From positions 1 to 64,000 of the forward strand of contig DASPUU010000137.1 in the NCBI GenBank assembly GCA_035622755.1: a stretch of DNA of 64,000 nucleotides. Reading direction: 5' to 3'. The position numbers and the translations under genes are program-made. A model generated the notes under the pieces. The model was not told the DNA's origin. It ran no database searches and saw nothing but the letters and a program-made list of their open reading frames with translations. The DNA is from JADGRA01 sp035622755 (GTDB lineage Bacteria > Myxococcota > Myxococcia > Myxococcales > Myxococcaceae). The first letter of the stretch is position 1; each line of letters begins with the position of its first letter. This document shows, one piece after another, positions 50,393 to 60,300 of the stretch.

Positions 50393-52011
50393 CTCCGCGC
50401 GCCGTCCCGGTGATCGAGCGCCGCGCGGACGAAGCCGGAAAAGAGCGGGTGCGGGGCGAAGGGCTTGCTCTTGAACTCCGGATGGAACTGGCAGCCGACG
50501 AAGTATGGATGGTCGGGCAGCTCGACCATCTCCACCAGGTTGAGCTCCGGGTTGTGTCCGCTCACGCTCAGCCCGGCCTCGGTCAGCCGCGCCCGGTAGA
50601 GGTTGTTCACCTCGTAGCGATGGCGGTGGCGCTCGCTCACCTCGTCCTTCCCGTAGAGCTTGGCCGCCAGCGAGCCACTCTTCAGCACGCAGCGGTAGGC
50701 GCCGAGCCGCATCGTGCCGCCCTTGTCCTGAACGTTGAGCTGGCTCTCCATGAGCGAGATGACCGGATGGGGCGTCCGCTCGTCGAACTCGATGGAGTTC
50801 GCCCCCTGTAGCCCGAGCACGTGGCGGGCGAACTCCACCACCGCCATCTGCAGCCCGAGGCAGATGCCGAAGAAGGGGACCTTCTTCTCCCGCGCCCAGC
50901 GGATGGCGTCGATCTTCCCTTCCGTCCCGCGCACGCCGAACCCCCCGGGGACGAGCAGGGCGTGCACGCCGGGGAGGAGGTTGGCCGCGCCCTTGGCCTC
51001 CACCTCCTGGCTGTCGAGGTAGATGAGCTCCACCCGGCAGTCGGCGGCGATGCCTCCGTGCTGGAGGGCCTCGTTCAGGCTCTTGTAGCTCTCCTTGAGG
51101 TCGGTGTACTTGCCGACGATGGCGATGCGGACCTCGCCGCGCGCCGGCCGGTAGACCTTTTCCAGGATTTTCTCCCAGCGCTCCAGCCGCGGGGCGCGGG
51201 ACCAGATGTTGAGGATCTCCGAGAGCCGCTCGTCGATGCCCTGGCGGTGGAGCTCGATGGGGAGCTCGTAGATGCTCTTCACGTCCGGGCTGGTGAACAC
51301 CCCGGCCGGATCGACGTTGCAGAACATGGCGATCTTGGCCCGCATCTCGGCCGGGACCTCGCGGTCGGTGCGGCAGACCAGGACGTCGGGCTGGATGCCG
51401 ATCTCCCGGAGCTTCATCACCGAGTGCTGGGTGGGCTTGGTCTTCACCTCGCCGGCGGCGGCGATGTAGGGCAGGAGCGTGAGGTGGACGTAGGTGGCGT
51501 TCTGCGGCCCGACGTCGTAGCGCATCTGGCGGACGGCCTCGAGGAAGGGGAGGGACTCGATGTCGCCCACCGTCCCGCCCACCTCGACGATGATCGCGTC
51601 GTGGCCCTCGGCGGCGGCCAGGATGTTGGCCTTGATCTCGTCGGTGATGTGGGGAATGACCTGCACCGTCTTCCCCAGGTACTCGCCCCGGCGCTCCTTC
51701 TGGATGACCGAGTTGTAGACCCGCCCGGTGGTGAAGTTGTTCAGCCGGCTCATGTGGGCCGAGGTGAAACGCTCGTAGTGACCGAGGTCGAGGTCGGTCT
51801 CCGCCCCGTCGTCGGTGACGTAGACCTCGCCGTGCTGGAAGGGGCTCATCGTCCCCGGGTCGACGTTGATGTACGGGTCGAGCTTGCAGAGGGTGATGTC
51901 CAGCCCGCGGTTCTCGAGCAGGGCGGCGATGGAGGCGGAGGCCAGCCCTTTGCCCAGGGAGCTCACCACGCCGCCCGTCACGAAGATGAACTTGGTCTTC
52001 TTGGAGCGCAT
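50389..52011 (-). CDS. pyrG: CTP synthase
   Basis: 540 residues from ATG 52011 (a start at 52050 is possible but less typical). It makes CTP from UTP, ATP and glutamine. The synthetase domain starts KFIFVTGGVVSSLGKGLASA and continues with DPYINVDPGTMSPFQHGEVYV. The glutaminase domain has the nucleophile Cys in FFGICLGLQ and the HPEF end motif. CTP is a substrate of KdsB next door, which explains the linkage with KDO genes. It overlaps kdsA by 4 bp. Confidence 0.98.
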   Translation of the reverse strand: MRSKKTKFIFVTGGVVSSLGKGLASASIAALLENRGLDITLCKLDPYINVDPGTMSPFQHGEVYVTDDGAETDLDLGHYERFTSAHMSRLNNFTTGRVYNSVIQKERRGEYLGKTVQVIPHITDEIKANILAAAEGHDAIIVEVGGTVGDIESLPFLEAVRQMRYDVGPQNATYVHLTLLPYIAAAGEVKTKPTQHSVMKLREIGIQPDVLVCRTDREVPAEMRAKIAMFCNVDPAGVFTSPDVKSIYELPIELHRQGIDERLSEILNIWSRAPRLERWEKILEKVYRPARGEVRIAIVGKYTDLKESYKSLNEALQHGGIAADCRVELIYLDSQEVEAKGAANLLPGVHALLVPGGFGVRGTEGKIDAIRWAREKKVPFFGICLGLQMAVVEFARHVLGLQGANSIEFDERTPHPVISLMESQLNVQDKGGTMRLGAYRCVLKSGSLAAKLYGKDEVSERHRHRYEVNNLYRARLTEAGLSVSGHNPELNLVEMVELPDHPYFVGCQFHPEFKSKPFAPHPLFSGFVRAALDHRDGARR

Positions 52012-52132
52012 GGGGAATCCTGAATGCCGTAGAAGGCACGCCCGGGTCAATGACGCCCCTCGCGTCTCTCACCAGAGCCTGACGTCCGTTCGAACCCGGG
52101 CGGAGTCGGACGGTGACGGCGGACGGCGCGGG

Positions 52133-52900
52133 TCAGACCCCCCGCTTTCGCGCGGCGAGCTCGGCCTCCGCCCGCGCCAGATCCGCCGGCGTGTCCACGC
52201 CGATGCTGGCCGCCTCGGTGCGCAGGCAGCGGATGCGGATGCCGTGCTCCAGGGCGCGGAGCTGCTCCAGCGACTCGGCCAGCTCGAGCGTGCCCGGGGG
52301 GAGCTGGGCCAGCCGGAGCAGGGTGGGCCGGCGGTAGCCATAGAGGCCGACGTGGGCGAAGCGGGCCACCCGCCCGCCGCCCCGGTCGAAGGGGATGTCC
52401 ATCCGGCTGAAGTAGAGGGCGTCGCCCCGGGCATCGGGAACCACCTTGACCACGTGCGGGCTGAGGCGCTCGGCCGGGTCCTCGAGCGGGCGGACCAGGG
52501 TGGCCATCTCCACCCGCACGTCGGCGAAGGCCTCGACCAGGAGGCGGAGAGCGTCGGGGTGCACCAGCGGCTCGTCGCCCTGGAGGTTGACCACCACCTC
52601 CGGTGCCTCGGGAGGAAGCCGCGCGGCCACCTCGGCCACGCGATCCGTGCCGGATCGGTGCGCGGGCGAGGTGCGCTCCACCTCTCCCCCGAAGCCGGCC
52701 ACCGCCTCGGCGATGCGGTCGTCGTCGGTGGCCACCAGCACCCGCTCGAAGGCGCGGGAGGCCCGGGCCGCCTCCACCACGTGCTGGATGAGCGGGCGCC
52801 CGGCCAGAGGAGCCAGCGGCTTGCCGGGAAAGCGGGTCGAGCCCCACCGCGCGGGGATGATGGCCAGGGCCCGCACCGCCACGTCGACGTCGAGGGGCAT
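52133..52900 (-). CDS. kdsB: CMP-KDO synthetase (3-deoxy-manno-octulosonate cytidylyltransferase)
   Basis: 255 residues from ATG 52900. It activates KDO with CTP for transfer to lipid A. Hallmarks are the nucleotide-binding IIPARWGSTRFPGKPLAPL start, VVNLQGDEPLVHP, the YFSRMDIPFDR segment and the late EQLRALEHGIRI helix. It is the first gene of the kdsB-pyrG-kdsA run and diverges from the Mla operon with a 57-bp gap. 121 bp separate it from pyrG. Confidence 0.95.
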   Translation of the reverse strand: MPLDVDVAVRALAIIPARWGSTRFPGKPLAPLAGRPLIQHVVEAARASRAFERVLVATDDDRIAEAVAGFGGEVERTSPAHRSGTDRVAEVAARLPPEAPEVVVNLQGDEPLVHPDALRLLVEAFADVRVEMATLVRPLEDPAERLSPHVVKVVPDARGDALYFSRMDIPFDRGGGRVARFAHVGLYGYRRPTLLRLAQLPPGTLELAESLEQLRALEHGIRIRCLRTEAASIGVDTPADLARAEAELAARKRGV

Positions 52901-52957
52901 CGTTCCCGCGCAGGGTAGCATTCCCGCGGCCCGTGCCAGCCCCCCGGGGAGTCTCCT

Positions 52958-54100
52958 ATGGTGCGAGCCGTGCCCGGGCGACCCGAGGTCGGCGTCGAGG
53001 TGAGGGAGGCGTCCGGCGGCGCGGTGCTGGCGCTGTCCGGGGCGCTCGACGTGCAGAGCGCGGCGGCGGCGCGCCGGACCATCGCCTCCCGCCTGGGGAC
53101 CGGCACCTTCACCCGGGTGGAGGTCGACGCCAGCGGCATCGAGCACGGCGATGCCTCGGGCATGGTCATCCTCTACGAGCTCGCCCAGGGGCGCTTCACC
53201 CCCGGCGTCCGGGCCGTCGTGCGCGGGCTCCGGCCGGAGCTGGAGAAGCTCCTCGCCGCCTTCCCCCCTCCGGCCATGGCCGAGGGGGCGCGCGACCGGC
53301 CCAGGCCGCTCTCCGTCCCGGTCGAGGTGGGACGGGCCACCCTCGGCCTTCGCCGGGACGTGGTCGAGGTGGTCCGATTCCTCGGCCAGATGACGCTGGC
53401 CATGGGCGGCATCGTGCGCCGCCCGCGCGGGCTCAGAGTCGGCGAGCTGGCCCGGGTCTTCGAGAAGGCCGGCGCCAACGCCTTCGGAATCGTCTCCCTG
53501 ATCAGCCTCCTCACCGGGCTGATCATCGCCTTCGAGGCGGCGCAGCCGCTGAAGCAGTTCGGGGCGCAGATCTACATCGCCAACATGATCGGCCTGGTCA
53601 TGGTGCGCGAGCTGGGTCCGATCATGACGGCCATCGTCTTCGCCGGCCGGTCCGGCTCGGCCTTCGCCGCCGAGCTGGGGACGATGAAGGTCAACGAGGA
53701 GCTCGACGCCCTGCGGACGATGGGCCTCGACCCGGCGCGCTTCCTGGTCGTGCAGCGCGTGCTGGCCGGCACCCTGGCCATGCCGCTCCTGACCGCCTAC
53801 TCCATGGCCATGGGCATCCTCGGCGGGGTGATCGTCACCCGTCTGATGGGATTCCCGCTGCCGCTCATCTGGCAGCAGCTCTCCGGTGCGCTCGGTCTGA
53901 GAGACATCCTCTTCGGCCTGACCAAGGCGGTGGTCTTCGGAACGGTGGTCGCCGGGCTGGGGTGCTACCAGGGGGTCCACACCCGCCAGGGTCCGAGCGC
54001 GGTGGGCGACTCGGCCACCCGGGCGGTGGTGGCCAGCATCCTGATGATCATCGTCGTCGATGCCGTGTTCTCGGTCATCGCCTACCTCCTCCACGTATGA
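52958..54100 (+). CDS. mlaE: MlaE-type lipid transport permease with fused N-terminal STAS domain
   Basis: 380 residues from ATG 52958. Residues 8-105 are a STAS domain (VREASGGAVLALSGALDVQS, DASGIEHGDASGMVILYEL), as in the separate MlaB protein. Residues 130-380 are the MlaE/YrbE permease: the RVFEKAGANAFGIVSLISLLTG start, IGLVMVRELGPIMTAIVFAGRSGSAFAAELGTM core and the last span near IAYLLHV. It moves phospholipid across the inner membrane with the MlaF ATPase. The ATGA overlap couples it to mlaF. The STAS-permease fusion replaces a separate mlaB. Confidence 0.93.
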   Translation: MVRAVPGRPEVGVEVREASGGAVLALSGALDVQSAAAARRTIASRLGTGTFTRVEVDASGIEHGDASGMVILYELAQGRFTPGVRAVVRGLRPELEKLLAAFPPPAMAEGARDRPRPLSVPVEVGRATLGLRRDVVEVVRFLGQMTLAMGGIVRRPRGLRVGELARVFEKAGANAFGIVSLISLLTGLIIAFEAAQPLKQFGAQIYIANMIGLVMVRELGPIMTAIVFAGRSGSAFAAELGTMKVNEELDALRTMGLDPARFLVVQRVLAGTLAMPLLTAYSMAMGILGGVIVTRLMGFPLPLIWQQLSGALGLRDILFGLTKAVVFGTVVAGLGCYQGVHTRQGPSAVGDSATRAVVASILMIIVVDAVFSVIAYLLHV

Positions 54101-54882
54101 GCGCGCCCGCGGGAGCACCGGCCATCGTCGTGGAGGACCTGACCATCGGCTACGGCGAGCGCATCGTGCAGCAGTCCCTGCATTTCGAGGTCCGCCGGGG
54201 AGAGGTGTTCGTCATCCTCGGGGGCTCGGGGTGCGGGAAGAGCACCCTCCTCAAGGTGATGATCGGCCTCGCCCCGCCGCTCGGGGGGCGCGTCCTCTTC
54301 GACGGGGTGGACATGGTCACCGCCCAGGGGGCCGAGCGGCTCGCCCTCTTGCGCAAGTTCGGGGTCATGTACCAGAGCGGGGCGCTCTTCGGCTCGATGA
54401 ACCTCCTGGAGAACGTCCGTCTCCCGCTCGACGAGTTCACCCGGCTGGAGATCGAGGAGCGCCACCTGGTGGCCCTGACCAAGCTCAACCAGGTCGGACT
54501 GCTGGAGGCCGCCCGGCGCATGCCCGCCGAGCTCTCCGGGGGGATGCAGAAGCGCGCCGGCATCGCCCGGGCGATGGCGCTCGACCCGGGCATCCTCTTC
54601 CTCGACGAGCCCTCGGCCGGGCTCGACCCGATCACCTCCGCCGGGCTGGATCGGCTGATCCGCGAGCTGTCGCGCAGCTTCGGGATCACCTTCGTCGTCG
54701 TCACCCACGAGCTGCAGAGCATCTTCGCCATCGCCGACCGCTGCATCATGCTCGACGCCAAGCGCAGGACGATCATCGCCGAGGGGAAGCCCGCCGACCT
54801 CCGGGACCACTCCCGGGACCCGGCGGTGCGGCAGTTCTTCCGGCGCGAGGCGGAGCCGGAGGCGGAACGGGGGACCGGATGA
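54097..54882 (+). CDS. mlaF: Mla-type lipid transport ABC ATPase
   Basis: 261 residues from ATG 54097. Walker A GGSGCGKST (42-50), the Q-loop in VMYQSGALFGSMN, signature LSGGM (146-150), Walker B ILFLDE (166-171) and the switch His in VVTHELQS are present. The QSGALF and SMNLLENV features are typical of MlaF/Mkl-type ATPases. It powers the MlaE permease in the cytoplasm. Four-base overlaps join it to mlaE and mlaD. Confidence 0.95.
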   Translation: MSAPAGAPAIVVEDLTIGYGERIVQQSLHFEVRRGEVFVILGGSGCGKSTLLKVMIGLAPPLGGRVLFDGVDMVTAQGAERLALLRKFGVMYQSGALFGSMNLLENVRLPLDEFTRLEIEERHLVALTKLNQVGLLEAARRMPAELSGGMQKRAGIARAMALDPGILFLDEPSAGLDPITSAGLDRLIRELSRSFGITFVVVTHELQSIFAIADRCIMLDAKRRTIIAEGKPADLRDHSRDPAVRQFFRREAEPEAERGTG

Positions 54883-55805
54883 GCGAGCGAGCCCACGAGT
54901 TCAAGATCGGCATCTTCGTCCTGGCCGCGGTGGGGCTGATCATCGCCGGCCTGGTCGCCTTCGCCTTCAGCCGCGACGTCGAGCCGATGTACCACTTCGA
55001 GACCTACGTCCCCGGCGACGTGGAGGGGCTCTCGGTGGGCTCGGCGGTCACCCTGCGCGGGGTGAACGTGGGCCAGGTGACGGCCATCCGCTTCTCGTGG
55101 ATCGAGTACCCCCCCGGCCATCCGGGCTCGGTGGTCATCCGCTTCGACATGGCCCGGTCCATGGGGCCGGTCCAGCTGGACGGCGACCCGGCCGTCTTCC
55201 TGAACGATCGCGTCTCCAAGGGCCTGCGCGCGGTGGTGCAGGGCCAGGGGATCACCGGGACCAGCATCCTGGCGCTGAAGTACGTCGACCCGAAGAAGTA
55301 CCCGCCGCTCGAGTTTTCCTGGACGCCGAAGTACCCCTACATCCCCTCCGCTCCCAGCGAGTTCAGCCAGATCCTGGCCGCGGTCAACGCCACCCTGAGC
55401 AGCATCGAGAAGATCGACTTCGAGGGGCTGGGCCGCACCGTCCAGGGAAAGCTCGACGACCTCGACGTGCGGGCCATCTCGGTGGAGCTGCAGCAGCTGG
55501 TCCTCGAGTCGAAGACCACCGTCCGGGACATCCGCAGCCAGCTTCAGTCGATGCATCTGGACGAGGTGGGGAAGAATGCCAACCAGCTCCTCCTCGGGCT
55601 GCAGGACACCAACGTGCGTCTGGAGCGGACGGCGAACCGGCTCTCCGGGGTCGACTTCCGCAACCTGAACGACACGCTGGCCGGCACCCGGGAGGCGACC
55701 CGCGAGCTGAACGAGGTGCTGGACATCCTCAAGCGCTACCCATCCGGCTTCCTCTTCGGAGATCCACCCCCGCCGGCGCCCGTCCTGGGCAAGGAGAAGA
55801 AGTGA
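54879..55805 (+). CDS. mlaD: MCE-domain substrate-binding protein (MlaD type)
   Basis: 308 residues from ATG 54879. One N-terminal membrane anchor (about 10-30), then an MCE domain (about 37-130) with FETYVPGDVEGLSVGSAVTLRGVNVGQV and the QGQGITGTSILAL end. A long C-terminal region (180-300) is helical with heptad-like leucines, forming the tube or tunnel seen in PqiB/MlaD-type assemblies. It carries lipid across the periplasm. It is longer than E. coli MlaD (about 180 residues), closer to the elongated single-MCE forms. Confidence 0.93.
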   Translation: MSERAHEFKIGIFVLAAVGLIIAGLVAFAFSRDVEPMYHFETYVPGDVEGLSVGSAVTLRGVNVGQVTAIRFSWIEYPPGHPGSVVIRFDMARSMGPVQLDGDPAVFLNDRVSKGLRAVVQGQGITGTSILALKYVDPKKYPPLEFSWTPKYPYIPSAPSEFSQILAAVNATLSSIEKIDFEGLGRTVQGKLDDLDVRAISVELQQLVLESKTTVRDIRSQLQSMHLDEVGKNANQLLLGLQDTNVRLERTANRLSGVDFRNLNDTLAGTREATRELNEVLDILKRYPSGFLFGDPPPPAPVLGKEKK

Positions 55806-56449
55806 GCGCGCGAGCGTTCCCGATCCCCGCGGCGGGCCTCCTGCTCGTCGGCCTGGCCTGCGTCTCCAAGCCGGCGGTGGGGCCGCAGATCTACGCCATC
55901 GATCCCCCGCCCATCCGGGCGCCGCCGTCCACCACCGGGGCTCGCGTCGTGGCGTTGAGCCGGGTGGAGGTGGCCCCGCAGTTCGCCGGCCGGGCGCTCA
56001 CCTACCGGTCCGGCCCGCACAGCTTCGAGCGCGACCCGTACGCCGCGCTGGCCGCCTCCCCGCGGGAGCTGGTGCTCGCCCTGCTCCGCGCCTCGCTGGC
56101 CAACGCCGACTTCGTCCGCGAGGTGGTGGAGCCGGGCGGACCGGTGGCTCCCGACGTCCTGGTGGAGGCGTACCTGAGCGACCTGGAGGGGGACTTCACC
56201 GTCCCGGACAAGCCGGCCGCGGCGGTGGCGCTGGAGATGGTCATCCTCCCGGTGCCGCCCGCGCCCGAGCCCATCCTGCCCGTGCTCCGCAAGGTCTACG
56301 CGCGCCGGCTCCCGCTCGCGGAGAAGTCGGCCGGCGCCGTGGCCGACGCCTGGAACCAGGGCCTGAACGGCATCGTCGAGGAATTCCTGGCCGACGCCCG
56401 GGCGGCGCTGGCCTGTCCGCCGCCTGCTCCAGCCGGCGCTCCGCGCTGA
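55802..56449 (+). CDS. ABC-type transport auxiliary lipoprotein (PqiC/DUF330-like)
   Basis: 215 residues from GTG 55802, overlapping mlaD as GTGA. Lipobox LVGLAC at the N-terminus (Cys about 20). The start YAIDPPPIRAP and the strand block VVALSRVEVAPQFAGRALTYRSG match the PqiC/ABC-type transport auxiliary family that accompanies MCE transporters and sits at the outer membrane. It probably receives or passes lipid at the outer leaflet end. No mlaC or mlaA is in the window, so this lipoprotein may fill that role. Confidence 0.82.
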   Translation: MSARAFPIPAAGLLLVGLACVSKPAVGPQIYAIDPPPIRAPPSTTGARVVALSRVEVAPQFAGRALTYRSGPHSFERDPYAALAASPRELVLALLRASLANADFVREVVEPGGPVAPDVLVEAYLSDLEGDFTVPDKPAAAVALEMVILPVPPAPEPILPVLRKVYARRLPLAEKSAGAVADAWNQGLNGIVEEFLADARAALACPPPAPAGAPR

Positions 56450-56584
56450 AAATCGGACCGACGCCGCCGGGCGGCCCGTGCTAGAGAACGACGTTTCCCC
56501 GGCCGCCGCGGGCTCGTTTCCGGACCTGCACGTCGAAGGCACCCGCACGGGGGGCGGCCGTCTCACCACACTCGAGGAGGAAGC

Positions 56585-57352
56585 ATGCTCGCAAGAAATG
56601 CAGCGCTGGCCCTTCTGTTCGTCGCCGCTCCGGGATTTCCCGCGCTCGCGCAGGCCCCGGGAAACCTTTCCGAGATCAACTTCGAGCAGCCCAAGCCCGG
56701 GATGACCAAGCAATACGAGGCCGGCCGCAAGAAGCACATGGCCTGGCACAAGGCCCAGAAGGACACCTGGGCCTGGTACGTCTGGGAGGTGCTGTCCGGC
56801 GAGAACGCCGGCTCGTACATCATCGGCACCTTCCAGCACACCTGGAAGGACTTCGACGGCCGGGAGAAGATGCTCGGGGCCGATCTGGCCGACTACGAGG
56901 TCAACGTCGGTCCGTCGACGGCCCACACCACCGTCCGGTACTACGCCGAGCGCCCGGACATGAGCCTGTCGCCCACCACCGCCGCCAGCACTCCGGCGCC
57001 GATGATCTCGGTCAGCCTCTTCTTCATCAAGCCCGAGTCGGGCAACGACTTCGTCGAGGCGGTGAAGAAGATCAACGAGGGCATCAAGAAGACCAACTAC
57101 CCGGTGGCCGGGCCGAGCCGCTGGTACCAGCTGGTCAACGGCGGCGAGGTGCCGCTCTACGTCCTGGTCGGAGACCGGGCGAACTGGGCCGCCTTCCAGC
57201 CCAACGACAAGACGCTCGATGCCATGATGGAGGAGGCCTACGGCAAGGAGCAGGGCGCGGCCATCCTCGCCTCCGGACGGAAGGCCATCCGGATGCAGAC
57301 CGTCTCCGCCCACAAGTACCGGCCCGACCTGAGCTACATCCCGGCCAAGTAG
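56585..57352 (+). CDS. Secreted protein of unknown function
   Basis: 255 residues from ATG 56585, with GAGGAGG upstream. A signal peptide ends at ALAQ (residue 23). The mature part has two regions with repeated Trp and Tyr (HMAWHKAQKDTWAWYVWEV and TFQHTWKDFDG), reminiscent of an NIPSNAP or dimeric alpha-beta barrel fold, then VSLFFIKPESGNDFVEAVKK as a possible second copy of that fold. I do not recognise a named family. It is convergent with the pyruvate carboxylase gene, 10 bp away. The 135 bp before it hold nothing else. Confidence 0.75.
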   Translation: MLARNAALALLFVAAPGFPALAQAPGNLSEINFEQPKPGMTKQYEAGRKKHMAWHKAQKDTWAWYVWEVLSGENAGSYIIGTFQHTWKDFDGREKMLGADLADYEVNVGPSTAHTTVRYYAERPDMSLSPTTAASTPAPMISVSLFFIKPESGNDFVEAVKKINEGIKKTNYPVAGPSRWYQLVNGGEVPLYVLVGDRANWAAFQPNDKTLDAMMEEAYGKEQGAAILASGRKAIRMQTVSAHKYRPDLSYIPAK

Positions 57353-57362
57353 CGGCCGGCCG

Positions 57363-60300
57363 TCAGCCGAGCACGGCGAGCAGGTCCCCTGCCTGGACCC
57401 GGCCCTTCAGGGAGGGGACCAGCTCTCTCACCGTGGCCGCGCGCGGGGCGCGGACCACCGTCTCCATCTTCATCGCTTCCAGGGTGAGCAGCGGCGCCCC
57501 GGCGGCCACCGCGTCGCCCACCCGGGCGTGGAGGGCGATGACCGTCCCGGGCATCGAGGCGCCGACCTGGTCGGCATTGCCCTTCTCCGCCTTCCGGGCC
57601 TCCTGGACCAGCGGCGCTCGCGCCCGGTCGCGCACCACCACCTGTCGCCCGTGACCGTTGAGCTCGAAGTAGACGGTGCGCATCCCGTTCTCGTCCGGCT
57701 CGCCCACCGCGGAGAGCGCGATGACCAGGGTCTTCCCCGGCTCGAGGTCGACGAACACCTCCTGCCCCACCTCCAGCCCGTAGAAGTAGAGGGGGGTGTC
57801 GAGGATGGAGACGTCCTCGAAGCGGGCGTAGGCGTCGAGGAACTCGTCCATCACCCGGGGGTAGAGCGCCGCCGAGAGCGCCTCGTCCCGGCGCGCCGGC
57901 CGGCCGGTCCGCTCGGAGAGCTTCGCCCGGACCGCCTCCAGGTCCATCGGCGGCAGGCTCGCCCCGGGCCGTCCCACCACCACCGGGAGGCCCTTGAGCA
58001 CCGCCCGGCGCAGGTCCTCGGGGAAGCCGCCCGGGGGATTGCCGAGCTGACCCTGGAAGTAGCCGACCACGCTGGTGGGAAAGTCCAGCCGCTCCGCCTC
58101 GGCCAGGACGCGGGAGCGGGTGGCGGCCACGGTGGCGTCGAAGGTCGGGCCCTTCACCAGGAGGTCGTTCTTGAGGAGGAAGATGGCCAGGTCGCCGACC
58201 ATCTTCGAGGAGGGCGTCACCTTGGGGATGTCGCCGACGAGCATGTTCACCACGGCGAAGGCGTCCTTCACGTCGTTCCAGCGCGGGAGGAGCCCCAGCT
58301 CGGCCACCTGCGGCCGGAGGTTCGAGTACTGCCCGCCGGGAATCTCGTGGTAGTAGACCTCGGAGGTCGAGCTCTTCAGGCCGCACTCGAAGGGGCTGTA
58401 GGGCTCCCGCACGTCCTCCCAGTAGTTGGCCAGCGGCTGGAGCAGCTTGTTGGTGATGCCGGTGTCGCGCGGGTGCCCGCGTAGCGCCGAGACGAGGGCG
58501 TTCATCGAGGGCTGGCTGGTCAGCCCGGCCATCGGCGCGAAGGCCACGTCGACGATGTCCACGCCATGGTCGATGGCCACCTGGTAGGCGGCGCCGCCGT
58601 TCCCCGAGGTGTCGTGGGTGTGGAGGTGGATGGGGAGGTGGGTCGCCTCCTTGAGGCGGTCGATGAGGAAGGCCGCCGCCCGGGGGCGGAGCAGCCCGGC
58701 CATGTCCTTGATGCACAGGAAGTGGGCGCCCATGTCCTCGATGCGCCGGGCCAGGTCCGCGTAGTAGGCCAGGTCGTACTTGGGGCGCTTCTCGTTGGAG
58801 ACGTCGCCCGTGTAACACATGGCCACCTCGGCCACCTTGCCGGTGCGGAGGATGCGCCGGACGCTGACCTCCATCGATTCCAGATCGTTGAGCGAATCGA
58901 AGACCCGGAAGACGTCGATGCCCGCCTCGGCCGCCTCGTCGACGAAGGCCTCCACCACGTTGTCCGGGTAGCTGGTGTAGCCGACGGCGTTGGCGCCGCG
59001 GAGCAGCATTTGGAGCAGGAGGTTGGGCACCGCGGCGCGCAGCGCGCGGAGGCGGGCCCAGGGATCCTCGTTGAGGAAGCGGTAGGCGGTGTCGAAGGTG
59101 GCCCCGCCCCAGCACTCGAGCGAGAAGAGGGCCGGGGCCAGCCGGACGGTGGCCGGAGCGATGCGCAAGAGATCCGTGGTCCGGAGCCGGGTGGCGAGGA
59201 GGCTCTGGTGGGCGTCCCGCATGGTGGTGTCGGTGAGGAGCACCCGCTCCTGCGCCTTGACCCACTCCGCCAGGCCTCGCGGGCCCTTCTGGTCGAGGAT
59301 CTGCTTCGTCCCGGCCGGGGGAGGCCCCGGGGGAACGGCCGGGACGCGGGGCGGGGCGAATTCGCGGGACCGGCGCCGCAGCGCCCGCGGGATGGTGGGG
59401 TGGCCGTTGACGATGACCTCCCCCAGGTACTGGAGCAGCTTCGTCGCCCGGTCGCGGCGGGGGGCGAACTGGAAGAGAGATGGCGTCTCCTCGATGAAGC
59501 GGGTGTACGTCTCGCCCCGGAGGAAAGGCTCCGACTGGAGCACGTTCTCCAGGAAGTGGAGATTGGTCTTCACCCCGCGGATGCGGAACTCGCGCAGCGC
59601 GCGCTGGCCCTTGCGCACCGCCCCCCGGAAGGTGGGCGCGTAGGCGATCATCTTGACCAGGAGGGAGTCGTAGGAGGGGGAGATGACCGCGCCCGGGTAG
59701 CCGTTCCCGCCGTCGAGCCGGATGCCGAATCCGGTGGCCGGACGCCAGGCCTGGATGGTCCCCGAGTCGGGGAGGAAGTTGTTGGCCGGGTCCTCGGTGG
59801 TCACTCGGAGCTGCACGGCGAAGCCGCGCGGCTGGATGGCGGACTGACCCTCGATGCCGATCTCCGGGGAGCTCAGGGGGTAGCCCTCGGCGATGCGCAG
59901 CTGGGCCTGGACCAGGTCGACGCCGGTCACCTGCTCGGTGCAGGTGTGCTCCACTTGAAGTCGGGCGTTGACCTCGATGAAGTAGATGTCCTCGCCGGCG
60001 ACGAGGAACTCCACCGTCCCGGCGCTGGTGTACTCGGCCGCGCGCATCAGCTTCAGGGCGGCGTCGAAGAGGCGCTGGCGGACGGAGTCGGCCAGGTTGG
60101 GCGCCGGCGCGATCTCGATGATCTTCTGGTAGCGGCGCTGCACCGAGCACTCGCGCTCGTGCAGGTGGACCAGCGCGCCGTGCAGGTCTCCCAGCACCTG
60201 GACCTCGACGTGGCGGACCCGGGGGAGGTAGCGCTCGAGGAAGACGGCCGGGCTCCCGAAGGCGGCCTGCGACTCGGATCGGGCGGCGGCCAGCATGCGC

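Noticed and set aside
57353..57362. CGGCCGGCCG palindrome between two convergent genes as a bidirectional terminator
   Set aside because: Only 10 bp, with no loop and no T-run on either side; likely chance in GC-rich DNA.
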